A stretch of DNA of 64,000 bases from SVTX01 sp045588675 (GTDB lineage: Bacteria; Bacillota; Clostridia; Oscillospirales; CAG-272): positions 32,889-96,888 of the forward strand of contig JAZNER010000016.1 of assembly GCA_045588675.1 (NCBI GenBank). The letters run 5' to 3'. The notes beneath the pieces are model-generated. The model had not been told where the DNA came from. It worked only from the letters and a program-made list of their open reading frames with translations, and did not search any database. A program made the translations under genes and the position numbers. Numbering within the stretch: position 1 is the first letter of the stretch; the number at the start of each line of letters is the position of its first letter. This document shows positions 34,221 through 41,765 of the stretch, piece by piece.

Positions 34221-35012
34221 ATGTCCTCGACAAAAATTATTTGCTTTGCCAATAACAAGGGCGGCAGTGGAAAATCTACTACCTGCGCAAATATTGGCTA
34301 TGCTATGAGCACACTCGGCAAAAAAGTTCTTCTTATCGACTCCGATATGCAGATGAACCTGACTCTCTCGTATTTTGACGACGAGCAGTCGCTTGAAATG
34401 GCAAAGAGCGGTAAAAATCTCTATACAGGTATTATTGAGCAGAAGGATCTTAGCGAGTACATAGTTCCCACAGCATATGAAAACCTTGATTTAATTCCTT
34501 CCTCAACTCTTATGAGCGGAATTGAATTTCAGCTTTTCTCAAAATGGCAGAGAGAGTTTATTCTCCGTCAGGGGCTCAAGAATATCAAGGAATCGGGCAA
34601 ATATGATTTTATCCTGATCGACTCTCCCCCGACACTCGGCTGCTGGGTAATGAATATTATGTGTGCGGCTGATTATTTAATAATTCCCGTTGAGGCGTCG
34701 CCCTGGGGACTTTTCGGACTTGCGAATATGTTTGAATTCTACGAGCAGGTTAAGCTCATTTCTCCTACGATTGAGCTTCTCGGTATTGCCGTTACAAAGG
34801 CAAGCGAGCGCAAAAATTATTTTAAGCAGACAATCGAAACCTTGTCAAGCCTTGATAATGTAAGGCTGTTTAATACAATAATCAGAATTGACAGCACGGT
34901 TGAATGGTCGCAGGACAACAGTAAGCCTGTTATGGCTTACAAGCGAACCAGCCGCGCGGCTCAGGAATATATGGAAATGGCACAGGAGGTTATGAATTAT
35001 GCCGATAGGTAA
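34221..35012 (+). CDS. ParA/McdA-like ATPase of the BMC operon
   Basis: 263-residue ParA/MinD-type ATPase. The deviant Walker A is KGGSGKST with the signature lysine (Lys13), Walker A' is LLIDSDMQ (residues 37-44) and Walker B is FILIDSPP (Asp134). Such ATPases coat the nucleoid and move plasmids, chromosomes or carboxysomes by a diffusion-ratchet mechanism with a partner protein. It lies 16 bp after pduV and overlaps the next gene by 14 bp, so it is part of the BMC transcript. A role in spacing microcompartments is an inference from that position. No HTH or ParB gene is nearby. Confidence 0.9.
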   Translation: MSSTKIICFANNKGGSGKSTTCANIGYAMSTLGKKVLLIDSDMQMNLTLSYFDDEQSLEMAKSGKNLYTGIIEQKDLSEYIVPTAYENLDLIPSSTLMSGIEFQLFSKWQREFILRQGLKNIKESGKYDFILIDSPPTLGCWVMNIMCAADYLIIPVEASPWGLFGLANMFEFYEQVKLISPTIELLGIAVTKASERKNYFKQTIETLSSLDNVRLFNTIIRIDSTVEWSQDNSKPVMAYKRTSRAAQEYMEMAQEVMNYADR

Positions 35013-35379
35013 GGACAGTATCCAAAAAAGAGTAGCAAAAACAGTTGAAGTAAAGGAAAACATTGCACCGGAGCTTGTTGCAACTACTGCTGCGGCGCCT
35101 GCACCTAAAAAGCCCGCGCCAAAGAAAACAGCAGCAAAGTCAACAGCACAGACAAAGTCAACGAAGGCAACTGCAACAAAGAAATCACCCGCCAGCACAA
35201 AAGAAGCGCCTAAAGCTACTAAAAAGGCTGTGGAAAAGCCCGCTGAGGCTAAGCGTGTCGAAACAACAGTTCTTGCAAATGTTGCTCCCGAAACAGTTGC
35301 CGCAGTAATCGGCCACAAGGAAGGCGAAAAGCAGGACAAGGTCAGCATTGGCGGAAAGCTTCCCGTTCACTTGCTTTAA
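34999..35379 (+). CDS. Lys/Ala/Pro-rich low-complexity protein, candidate McdB-like partner
   Basis: 126-residue protein I cannot assign to a known family. It has a short N-terminal block MPIGKDSIQKRVAK, a disordered middle (about residues 30-85) of KKPAPKK, TKSTKAT and KKAVEKP repeats, and a more ordered C-terminus ending GGKLPVHLL. It contains 23 lysines and no Phe, Trp, Tyr or Cys. The gene overlaps parA by 14 bp and ends the operon. Disordered, charged adaptor proteins pair with ParA-type ATPases in carboxysome positioning (McdB). The histone H1-like composition also allows a simple DNA-binding role. Confidence 0.8.
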   Translation: MPIGKDSIQKRVAKTVEVKENIAPELVATTAAAPAPKKPAPKKTAAKSTAQTKSTKATATKKSPASTKEAPKATKKAVEKPAEAKRVETTVLANVAPETVAAVIGHKEGEKQDKVSIGGKLPVHLL

Positions 35380-35404
35380 TTCTACTTTAATTCTATACGA
35401 ACGC

Positions 35405-35445
35405 AAAAAATCAACCGAGGCCTAAACAAGCTTCGGTTGATTTTT
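35405..35445 (+). terminator. Terminator of the BMC operon
   Basis: AAAATCAACCGAGGC pairs with GCTTCGGTTGATTTTT (one mismatch near the loop), followed by a T tract, 26 bp after the last gene of the operon. The A-rich 5' flank may also stop transcription from the other strand. Confidence 0.85.
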
Positions 35446-35505
35446 ATATTACTGTTGTTTGTTATATTTTAAATCTTAACTGTTTTTTTATTTAACCGTT
35501 TCATA

Positions 35506-36945
35506 TCAATTTTTCTCTGCGGTGTCGCTCCCACTTAAAAACAAGGCGTCATTTCCTTCTTCTATTTCGGAAATTTTGCCGGTATCGGGCGGTATTAAGG
35601 AATTGCATTTGCCAAATGCATCCTTCCCTATTTTCGTCACTCCGCCAAGCGAAACTCTTTCAAGCGCAGAGCAACCGTAAAAGACAGAAGCCTTGATTTC
35701 ACTTACCTTTTGAGGTATATCAATTTCCTTAAGCGATGAGCAGAGGTAAAATGCTTGCATACCTATGCTTTCCAGATGCTCTCCCAAAACAACCTTCTCT
35801 AAGCTGTCACAGCCGAAGAACGCGTCGTCGCCGAGTTCTTTTATCTCGCATAGCAAATCAATCTCTTTAAGTGAGCGACAAGAATAAAAGGCTCTTCTTC
35901 CAATAGACTTGACCGTTTCGGGCAAGTTGATCTCGGTGATATATTTACAGGATGAAAATGCTCTGTCCGCAATACTCTCACAGCCGTCTGTAATATTGAT
36001 TTGCCTTAGAGAGCTTGGCACAAACTCGTCATTGTAATCAGGGCTTTGCGCACCGAAAATATATCCCAAATATTGATTTTGCTCAGTGCCACCGCCGACA
36101 AAAGACAAGGTAATATTGTTCAGCGACGAGCAATTCAAGAGCGCTCCGTTGGCGATTTCCTTTGCCCCGTCAAGCTTTACAGAGTAAAGCGAGGAGCAAT
36201 ACGCGAAGGCGTAATCAAGAATTTTTCCGCCAAGCCCACCAAAGCTTACACAAACCAAATCAAAGCACTCGAAAAACGCAAACTGACCGATTTTGTCTAT
36301 ATTTCCTTCAAAGCAGATTGCCGAAAGCATCTTACAGCCTGAGAAGGCGTTGTCTGCGATTTCACGGCAGTCTTGACCGATTATGACCATATCAAGACTT
36401 GACGGAATGTGAACGGCGTTCTCGTCATACCTCTGGGCGCCAAATATATAGCCAAATCCGTGCTCACCCTCGCCGTCACCGACAAAGGGCAGGCGCAGAG
36501 TAGCCAATCCGTCACTGTCTTCAAATGCCGATTTTTCGATTTTTTCTATGCCGTCAGGGATACTGACTGCTCTAATGTTCTTATTTGAAAAGGTATTTGT
36601 GCCGATTATCGCAACTTTTCTGCCGTCAATCTCGCTCGGCACAACGACAATTGTTTCGTTGCCTGTAAAATCAGTTATTCTGACCTTGCCGTCAATAATT
36701 TCGTACTCAAAGCTTGACGCCTGTGTGACCTCACTCTCTAAAAAGGCAAGCGACATATTTTCAAAATATTCATTATATCTGTCGGCAAGCAGACTTCCCT
36801 CTCCCAAATCCTCAGCAGGAGTAAAGCTGTCAAGCTCTTCTTCTTTTTCGCTCTGCACTGTGTTGTCCTGTGGCTTTGCAATACAAGCCGACAATAATAT
36901 CATCAACACTGCCAGAAATCCTGATAAAATTATTTTAAGCCTCAT
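35506..36945 (-). CDS. BspA-like leucine-rich-repeat lipoprotein (LRR_5)
   Basis: 479-residue predicted surface lipoprotein. The start at 36945 was chosen because AAGGA lies 7-8 bp before it and it gives a clean signal peptide, MRLKIILSGFLAVLMILLSA, with the lipobox cysteine next; an upstream in-frame ATG would add a very basic tail. About ten LRR_5 repeats follow (pattern IxxxAFxxCxSLxxIxLP, for example IGRRAFYSCRSLKEIDL). Such proteins bind host or cell-surface ligands in gut bacteria. It overlaps the membrane protein gene upstream by 11 bp. Confidence 0.85.
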   Translation of the reverse strand: MRLKIILSGFLAVLMILLSACIAKPQDNTVQSEKEEELDSFTPAEDLGEGSLLADRYNEYFENMSLAFLESEVTQASSFEYEIIDGKVRITDFTGNETIVVVPSEIDGRKVAIIGTNTFSNKNIRAVSIPDGIEKIEKSAFEDSDGLATLRLPFVGDGEGEHGFGYIFGAQRYDENAVHIPSSLDMVIIGQDCREIADNAFSGCKMLSAICFEGNIDKIGQFAFFECFDLVCVSFGGLGGKILDYAFAYCSSLYSVKLDGAKEIANGALLNCSSLNNITLSFVGGGTEQNQYLGYIFGAQSPDYNDEFVPSSLRQINITDGCESIADRAFSSCKYITEINLPETVKSIGRRAFYSCRSLKEIDLLCEIKELGDDAFFGCDSLEKVVLGEHLESIGMQAFYLCSSLKEIDIPQKVSEIKASVFYGCSALERVSLGGVTKIGKDAFGKCNSLIPPDTGKISEIEEGNDALFLSGSDTAEKN

Positions 36946-37453
36946 TTGTTTTTCCTTCATTTGTTGTTTCTTGGTTTTTCGTTTGCTCATTAAGTGCCTC
37001 AGCTCTAGCGCCGTGATAAGCTATCATAATAAGCATAGGTATCGCTTGTACAACAAGCCACACTGCTACAACATCAAACAGTGTCTTAATCTCCTCGCCC
37101 TCTTCCTCTAAATCAATCAGCGTCTTATTCATAGCATAGGGCATAAGACAGATATATGTGAACACAGCTAATACGATCAAAGCAATTACTTGCTCTTTAT
37201 GGAAAATGCCCGAGCTTTGCTTTTCAGCGTAAATGCAAGACAGAGCAATAGCAAGTACGATTGCGGGAACGAGCGCAGAGCCGTATCTCAAAACCCATTT
37301 AAGATTTTCCATACTGCCAAGCTCATCAAGCTTCAGAAAGAGCTCTTCAACAAAAAAGCCTCTCAGATAAAGCATAAAGCTCATTATAGCGCACAAAAGC
37401 GCCGATACGGCAATTAACCGCCAGAAGTTAAATGTTTCTTTTTTATGCATCAT
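36935..37453 (-). CDS. Predicted four-helix membrane protein, unknown family
   Basis: 172-residue protein I do not recognise. It has hydrophobic segments at about residues 11-31 (LIAVSALLCAIMSFMLYLRGF), 54-70, 84-105 and 126-145, and a polar C-terminal tail rich in Asn, Thr, Gln and Lys (NEQTKNQETTNEGKTNEA). No catalytic motif is visible. The gene overlaps the start of the LRR lipoprotein gene, so the two are probably translated together, perhaps as a membrane partner. Confidence 0.7.
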   Translation of the reverse strand: MMHKKETFNFWRLIAVSALLCAIMSFMLYLRGFFVEELFLKLDELGSMENLKWVLRYGSALVPAIVLAIALSCIYAEKQSSGIFHKEQVIALIVLAVFTYICLMPYAMNKTLIDLEEEGEEIKTLFDVVAVWLVVQAIPMLIMIAYHGARAEALNEQTKNQETTNEGKTNEA

Positions 37454-37491
37454 TATATTTAAAAAATCCTTTGCAACTTTATTGAATTCCC

Positions 37492-37520
37492 TTGACCTTT
37501 TGGCGAAATATTGCTATAAT
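37492..37520 (+). promoter_or_regulatory. Promoter of the small Cys-containing protein gene
   Basis: TTGACC (37492-37497) and TATAAT (37515-37520) with a 17-bp spacer, 35 bp before the ATG at 37556. Confidence 0.8.
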
Positions 37521-37555
37521 ATAACTACTAAGACAATTTGGAAGAGGTGATTTAA

Positions 37556-37768
37556 ATGCAACAGAAAAAAACAAGCCCCGAGAAAAAACTCAAGCCAAGC
37601 AACTGTGAAAGCTGTGAGTTTTTCGATTATGACGATGAATGGGGCGAATATGTCTGCTCTGTATCTCTTGACGAGGACGAAATGATCGACTTCCTCGGCA
37701 GAAATACAAGCCGTTGCCCATATTACCGCTTTTACGACGAATACAAGAGCGTACAGAAGCAAAATTAG
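37556..37768 (+). CDS. Small conserved Cys-containing protein (DUF6472-like)
   Basis: 70-residue acidic protein with cysteines arranged CESCEFF, a central Cys (YVCSV) and RCPYYR, likely binding a metal. The pattern FFDYDDEWGEYVCSVSLDEDEM...CPYYRFYDEY matches a small uncharacterised family common in Clostridia, which I believe is DUF6472; the number is from memory. It has its own promoter and a GAGGTG ribosome site. Its stop codon abuts the stop of the convergent cytidine deaminase gene with no base between. Confidence 0.8.
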   Translation: MQQKKTSPEKKLKPSNCESCEFFDYDDEWGEYVCSVSLDEDEMIDFLGRNTSRCPYYRFYDEYKSVQKQN

Positions 37769-38188
37769 TTAAATCAAGCTGCTGCCGTCAAATGCCTCAG
37801 GCAAAAGCTCGGATAGCTTTTTAACCTTTGGCTCTTTACCGTCAAATAAAACTATTTCAAAGTCCTTCTTACAGAATTCTGCCATAAACTGTCGGCAAAT
37901 TCCGCAAGGGGGACAATATTTTTGAAGCTCTTTCTCACTTTCCTCGCCCACTATTGCAATTGCCTCAAAATCCTTTTTTCCCTGCATTAATGCAGAAGAA
38001 AATGCCACTCTCTCTGCGCAAATTGTCGCGCCGTAAGAGGAATTTTCAACATTTGCACCAACAAATATCTCTCCGTCAGAGCACAAAAGTGCCGCCCCTA
38101 CACAAAATTTTGAGTAGGGCGAATATGCAAGAGAACGGGCGTTTTCAGCCTTTTCAATCAACAAATCAATAGTTTTTTTATTAATCAT
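37769..38188 (-). CDS. cdd: Cytidine deaminase
   Basis: 139-residue zinc enzyme that deaminates cytidine and deoxycytidine to uridine in pyrimidine salvage. YSPYSKFCVGAALL is the substrate loop, the zinc motif is NVENSSYGATICAERVA (Cys plus catalytic Glu) and the second pair of zinc cysteines is in CPPCGICRQ. The length is that of the tetrameric bacterial enzymes. GAGGA precedes the ATG. The 3' end directly abuts a convergent gene. Confidence 0.95.
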   Translation of the reverse strand: MINKKTIDLLIEKAENARSLAYSPYSKFCVGAALLCSDGEIFVGANVENSSYGATICAERVAFSSALMQGKKDFEAIAIVGEESEKELQKYCPPCGICRQFMAEFCKKDFEIVLFDGKEPKVKKLSELLPEAFDGSSLI

Positions 38189-38218
38189 TTTTTTATCCTC
38201 GAAAAATAGAATATACGA

Positions 38219-38815
38219 TTAATTATTTTTTACATTTGAGCCTTCAAGGAAATAAGCCGCCTCGGTGTCTGCACAATTGAGGAAAAATCCAAGAGGATAC
38301 ATTTCAAGCGCCTTTCCTACATTTCCTGGGTCCTCATTTCCTGAAAATCCCATATGGTAACGAATTGCAAACGCCTCGTCGCGCGTCAATCTCATATATC
38401 CCGAAGCAATATATACCGATTTCTCTCCATGACCGTAAGGAAGCGAATCCTCAATTGTATAGTAAGGCACAGATTCCCATCTGCCCTCTGCATTCTTTTG
38501 ATTTCTAAAGCTTACCTTGTAGAAATTTATCTTGCAGATGTCGTGAAGAAGCGCCGCGATTGCTATACTTTCTTCGCTATATTCAATCCCATAGGTTTCT
38601 TTAATTCTCGGGCGCTTCATTATGTCGCAAAGGCAATCGTAAACATTGAGTGTATGCTCGACCAAGCCGCCCTCGTACGCGCCGTGAAACCTTGTGCTTG
38701 CAGGTGCGGTAAAAAAGTCGCTTCCCTCAGAGCAAAGGTAGTTGAGTAGATTATCTGCTCCTTCTCTTTTAATTTTAGACCTGTAAATTTCAATAAATCT
38801 TTCCTTGTAAGTCAT
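38219..38815 (-). CDS. HD-domain phosphohydrolase
   Basis: 198-residue HD-superfamily protein. The metal ligands are visible as GLVEHTLNVYD (His), the paired ALLHDICK (His-Asp), and later HGEKSVYIAS and IRYHMGF. The substrate is not predictable. The start at 38815 has AAAGGAG at good spacing and begins MTYKERFIEIYRSK; an in-frame upstream extension of 21 codons is very basic and lacks a ribosome site. It follows the Ca2+ ATPase gene (117-bp gap) and precedes cdd (30-bp gap) on the same strand. Confidence 0.85.
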   Translation of the reverse strand: MTYKERFIEIYRSKIKREGADNLLNYLCSEGSDFFTAPASTRFHGAYEGGLVEHTLNVYDCLCDIMKRPRIKETYGIEYSEESIAIAALLHDICKINFYKVSFRNQKNAEGRWESVPYYTIEDSLPYGHGEKSVYIASGYMRLTRDEAFAIRYHMGFSGNEDPGNVGKALEMYPLGFFLNCADTEAAYFLEGSNVKNN

Positions 38816-38931
38816 TTTAAACTCCTTTACGCATATTTTGGCGCAAAAATAATACTTCTTCATTATATATTTTATCAAATAAGCGTCTGTTTGTCAAGCC
38901 TACCGCCGCAAATAACTCTATGTTAAAGCCC

Positions 38932-41646
38932 TTAATAGCCTTGCTTTCCAAAGAGCAATCTCCAAATCACCTTGCGAATAAAATCCGCAGGAAAAACAAG
39001 CAATGCATAAACAAATGTAAACATAAGCTCTGATGCTTTAAGCGGCGCAGTTCGGAGCACTGCCCCTCCAAGATAAACAAAAACAATCTGAATAATCAAG
39101 ACCGCTGCCATTATAAATATAAAGGTGCGGTTTTTTGTTATGTTTGAGAAAAGATTAAGCCTATCGGTGCGCGCATTAAAGCAATTAAAGACCGATGCAA
39201 AGATAAAGAGCGCAAAAAACGCGGTCAGCAAATAAATGTTGTCGGGTGCAAAACGAAAGTGAGAAATTATTTCAGGGACCTTTAAAAACGCTATACAAAG
39301 TGCAATTGTAAATCCACCTTGCAGCAAAATCTCTGACACCATATATTTGTTTAATATTGACTCATCTCTGCGCTTTGGCTTTTCTGCCATACAGGACATA
39401 AGCGCGCCCTCGCCCGCAAAGGCAAGCCCGCCAAGAGTATCCATAATTATATTTATCCAAAGCATCTGAACGACCGTCACAGGCGAGTCCACGCCTAAAA
39501 ACGGACAAATCATAGAAACTCCGACCGCGCAAAAATTCATTGTCAATTGAAGAGAAATGAATTTTCTTATGCTTTTGAAAATGTTTCTTCCGTATAAGAC
39601 CGCCTTGACGATTGACGAGAGATTGTTATCAAGAATAATTATATCTCCCGCATCCTTCGCCACCTGAGTACCGCCGCCCATTGAAAAGCCGACATCTGCC
39701 CGCTTGAGCGCAGGCGCGTCGTTAATTCCGTCACCCGTCATTCCGACAACCAAATCAAGCTCCTGTGAGATGCGCACAAGCCTGCTTTTATCGGTTGGTA
39801 ATGCTCTTGCAACAACGCCTATTCGGCTCAAGTTCTCCTTGATTTGTATATCTGACATTCGTGCCAGCTCTTCTCCGCTCAGAGATATATCAACTCCGCC
39901 GCCGATTATCCCGCACTTTTTTGCTATATACGTGGCGGTTTCCTTGTTATCCCCCGTAATCATAACGACGTGAATTCCTGCTCGTTGTAGCGCGGCAACC
40001 GAACCGGCGGCCTCGGGTCTGATTTTATCCTCTAATGTAAGCATACACAAAAGCGTAAATGTGCCAAGACGAGATAGCTCAAGGCTGTCAGAGGTTGTGT
40101 TTTCCGCCTCCGCGACAATTAAAATTCTCTTGCCTTGACTTGTAAGGCTTCTGCAAAGCACCTCAAATTGAGATTTAATAAAATTCCGCTTGTGCCCATA
40201 CTCGTTGGCAAAAAAGCTTATATAAGGCAAAATCTTTTCGGGTGCGCCCTTTACAAAAATCCGTTTTTTGCCGGAGCGGTTTATTTTAACACAGGAGTAT
40301 TTATTCTCGCTATCAAAGGGTTGCTTTGATACAATTTCAAAGTCCGACGGAATTTTTTCGCTTGCGATTATTGAGCTTAAAATCGCCTTATCGGTTGAAT
40401 TTCCGCCCACCGCTATTAACCTTCCATTGTCATCACAGCTGATTTCACTCGTTGTATTTGCGACAGCATTCAAAGCATAATCAGCAAAAATCGCCTTGCT
40501 TTTCGTAAGCTCAAGTGCATTCTGAAATTCGCGTCCGTCGCCAAGATAAATGCTTCCGACCTCAAGCTTACCCTCAGTCAAGGTTCCTGTTTTATCGGTA
40601 AACAAAATATTCATACTTCCAGCCGCCTCAATTCCGACAGGCTTTACTACAAGAACATTATCCTTGACCATTCTTTTAATGTTAGACGAAAGCACGACCG
40701 CTATCATCATAGGCAAGCCCTCGGGCACGGCAACTACAATTACCGTAAGCCCAAGCGTCAGGGCGTGGAAGAGGCGAGAAAATAAAAAGTCAAAGCTTGT
40801 AAGCTTATACTTGATTATTTCAATATCAAAGGCACTGTCAACCACGAATGTATTGAAAAGATATGCAAGCGCAATCAAAATTGCCGCAATATAACCGAAA
40901 ATGCTTATTTGCTTGGCGAGCTTCTGAAGTCTTATGCGAAGGGGACTTTCTCTGGTCTCGCTTTGTATCTCCCGTGAAATTCCGCCAAGAAAGGTTTGGT
41001 CGCCGACGCTTTTCACTTCAAGCAGACCGTTTCCCGAAAGTATAATACAGCCTCGCAAGCAAAAATAAGGGGACGACGGAGTGAAATCTTCTCCGTCATC
41101 ATTTTCTCTTACTCTTTTATATATCTCCCTGCTCTCTCCCGTCATAGCCGATTGGTCAACGCAAAGCTCACCTCGTATCAGAACGGCGTCGGCGGGAACT
41201 TGCTCTCCCGCTCCAACACTTACAACATCACCGACGACTATCTCGCCAATGTCAAGCTCGCGCAGCTCTCCGTCGCGATATACTCTGCACCTTGTGTCAA
41301 CACTCTGCTCCGACAGACGCTCGAAAGCCTCTGCCGAGCTATATTCGGACAGAGTTGAAATAAGTGTCGCTAAAAAAACAGAAATTGCAATTCCGCCCGT
41401 TTCAAACCAATCTGCCTCTCGGAACATAAACAAAATGTTTATTAAAAGTGCGGCTATGAGAATTCTGATTACAGGATCACCGAGATTTGATATGAACTGC
41501 CCCAAAAAGCTTTTTCTCTTTTTTCTTGTCATTATATTTTTGCCATAAGCGTCAGCAGACGCGCGCGCCTCTTTCGTGCTAAGCCCCAAAAGACTTGTCT
41601 TACTTTCATTATTGCTCTTTTTTTGTACGCTGATTATATCTACCAC
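38932..41646 (-). CDS. P-type Ca2+-transporting ATPase
   Basis: 904-residue P2-type cation pump that exports Ca2+ with ATP. It has an N-terminal cation ATPase domain, the actuator loop TGES, the phosphorylation site DKTGTLTEG, the hinge MVTGDGINDAPALKRADVGFSMG and the M4 motif VPEGLP that forms part of the calcium site. M6 NIIMDTLGG and a C-terminal four-helix domain complete it. Translation appears to start at GTG (41646), with AAGGA about 10 bp upstream. The calcium assignment follows the PEGLP and N..D motifs typical of SERCA/PMCA-like pumps. Confidence 0.92.
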   Translation of the reverse strand: MVDIISVQKKSNNESKTSLLGLSTKEARASADAYGKNIMTRKKRKSFLGQFISNLGDPVIRILIAALLINILFMFREADWFETGGIAISVFLATLISTLSEYSSAEAFERLSEQSVDTRCRVYRDGELRELDIGEIVVGDVVSVGAGEQVPADAVLIRGELCVDQSAMTGESREIYKRVRENDDGEDFTPSSPYFCLRGCIILSGNGLLEVKSVGDQTFLGGISREIQSETRESPLRIRLQKLAKQISIFGYIAAILIALAYLFNTFVVDSAFDIEIIKYKLTSFDFLFSRLFHALTLGLTVIVVAVPEGLPMMIAVVLSSNIKRMVKDNVLVVKPVGIEAAGSMNILFTDKTGTLTEGKLEVGSIYLGDGREFQNALELTKSKAIFADYALNAVANTTSEISCDDNGRLIAVGGNSTDKAILSSIIASEKIPSDFEIVSKQPFDSENKYSCVKINRSGKKRIFVKGAPEKILPYISFFANEYGHKRNFIKSQFEVLCRSLTSQGKRILIVAEAENTTSDSLELSRLGTFTLLCMLTLEDKIRPEAAGSVAALQRAGIHVVMITGDNKETATYIAKKCGIIGGGVDISLSGEELARMSDIQIKENLSRIGVVARALPTDKSRLVRISQELDLVVGMTGDGINDAPALKRADVGFSMGGGTQVAKDAGDIIILDNNLSSIVKAVLYGRNIFKSIRKFISLQLTMNFCAVGVSMICPFLGVDSPVTVVQMLWINIIMDTLGGLAFAGEGALMSCMAEKPKRRDESILNKYMVSEILLQGGFTIALCIAFLKVPEIISHFRFAPDNIYLLTAFFALFIFASVFNCFNARTDRLNLFSNITKNRTFIFIMAAVLIIQIVFVYLGGAVLRTAPLKASELMFTFVYALLVFPADFIRKVIWRLLFGKQGY

Positions 41647-41701
41647 TCCTCTTTTTTCCTTTGGATAAATATATGCAGCACAACTGTCTTTTTAATACAT
41701 A

Positions 41702-41730
41702 AAAAGCAGACGAAAAAATTCGTCTGCTTT
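41702..41730 (-). terminator. Terminator after citrate synthase
   Basis: AAAGCAGACG and CGTCTGCTTT arms with an A+T loop; the T-rich side follows on the minus strand, 36 bp past the citrate synthase stop. Confidence 0.75.
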
Positions 41731-41765
41731 GATTTTTAGTATTCAATTGGAAAAAGGACTATGTC

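Noticed and set aside
34221..35379. Plasmid or chromosome partition (ParAB) locus
   Set aside because: There is no ParB HTH protein, parS-like repeat or replication gene; the pair is within the BMC transcription unit. A general partition role cannot be fully excluded without a homology search.
34999..35379. Spurious reading frame in low-complexity DNA
   Set aside because: It overlaps parA in a typical coupled manner, has distinct non-repetitive ends, and is followed directly by the operon terminator, so it was kept as a gene.
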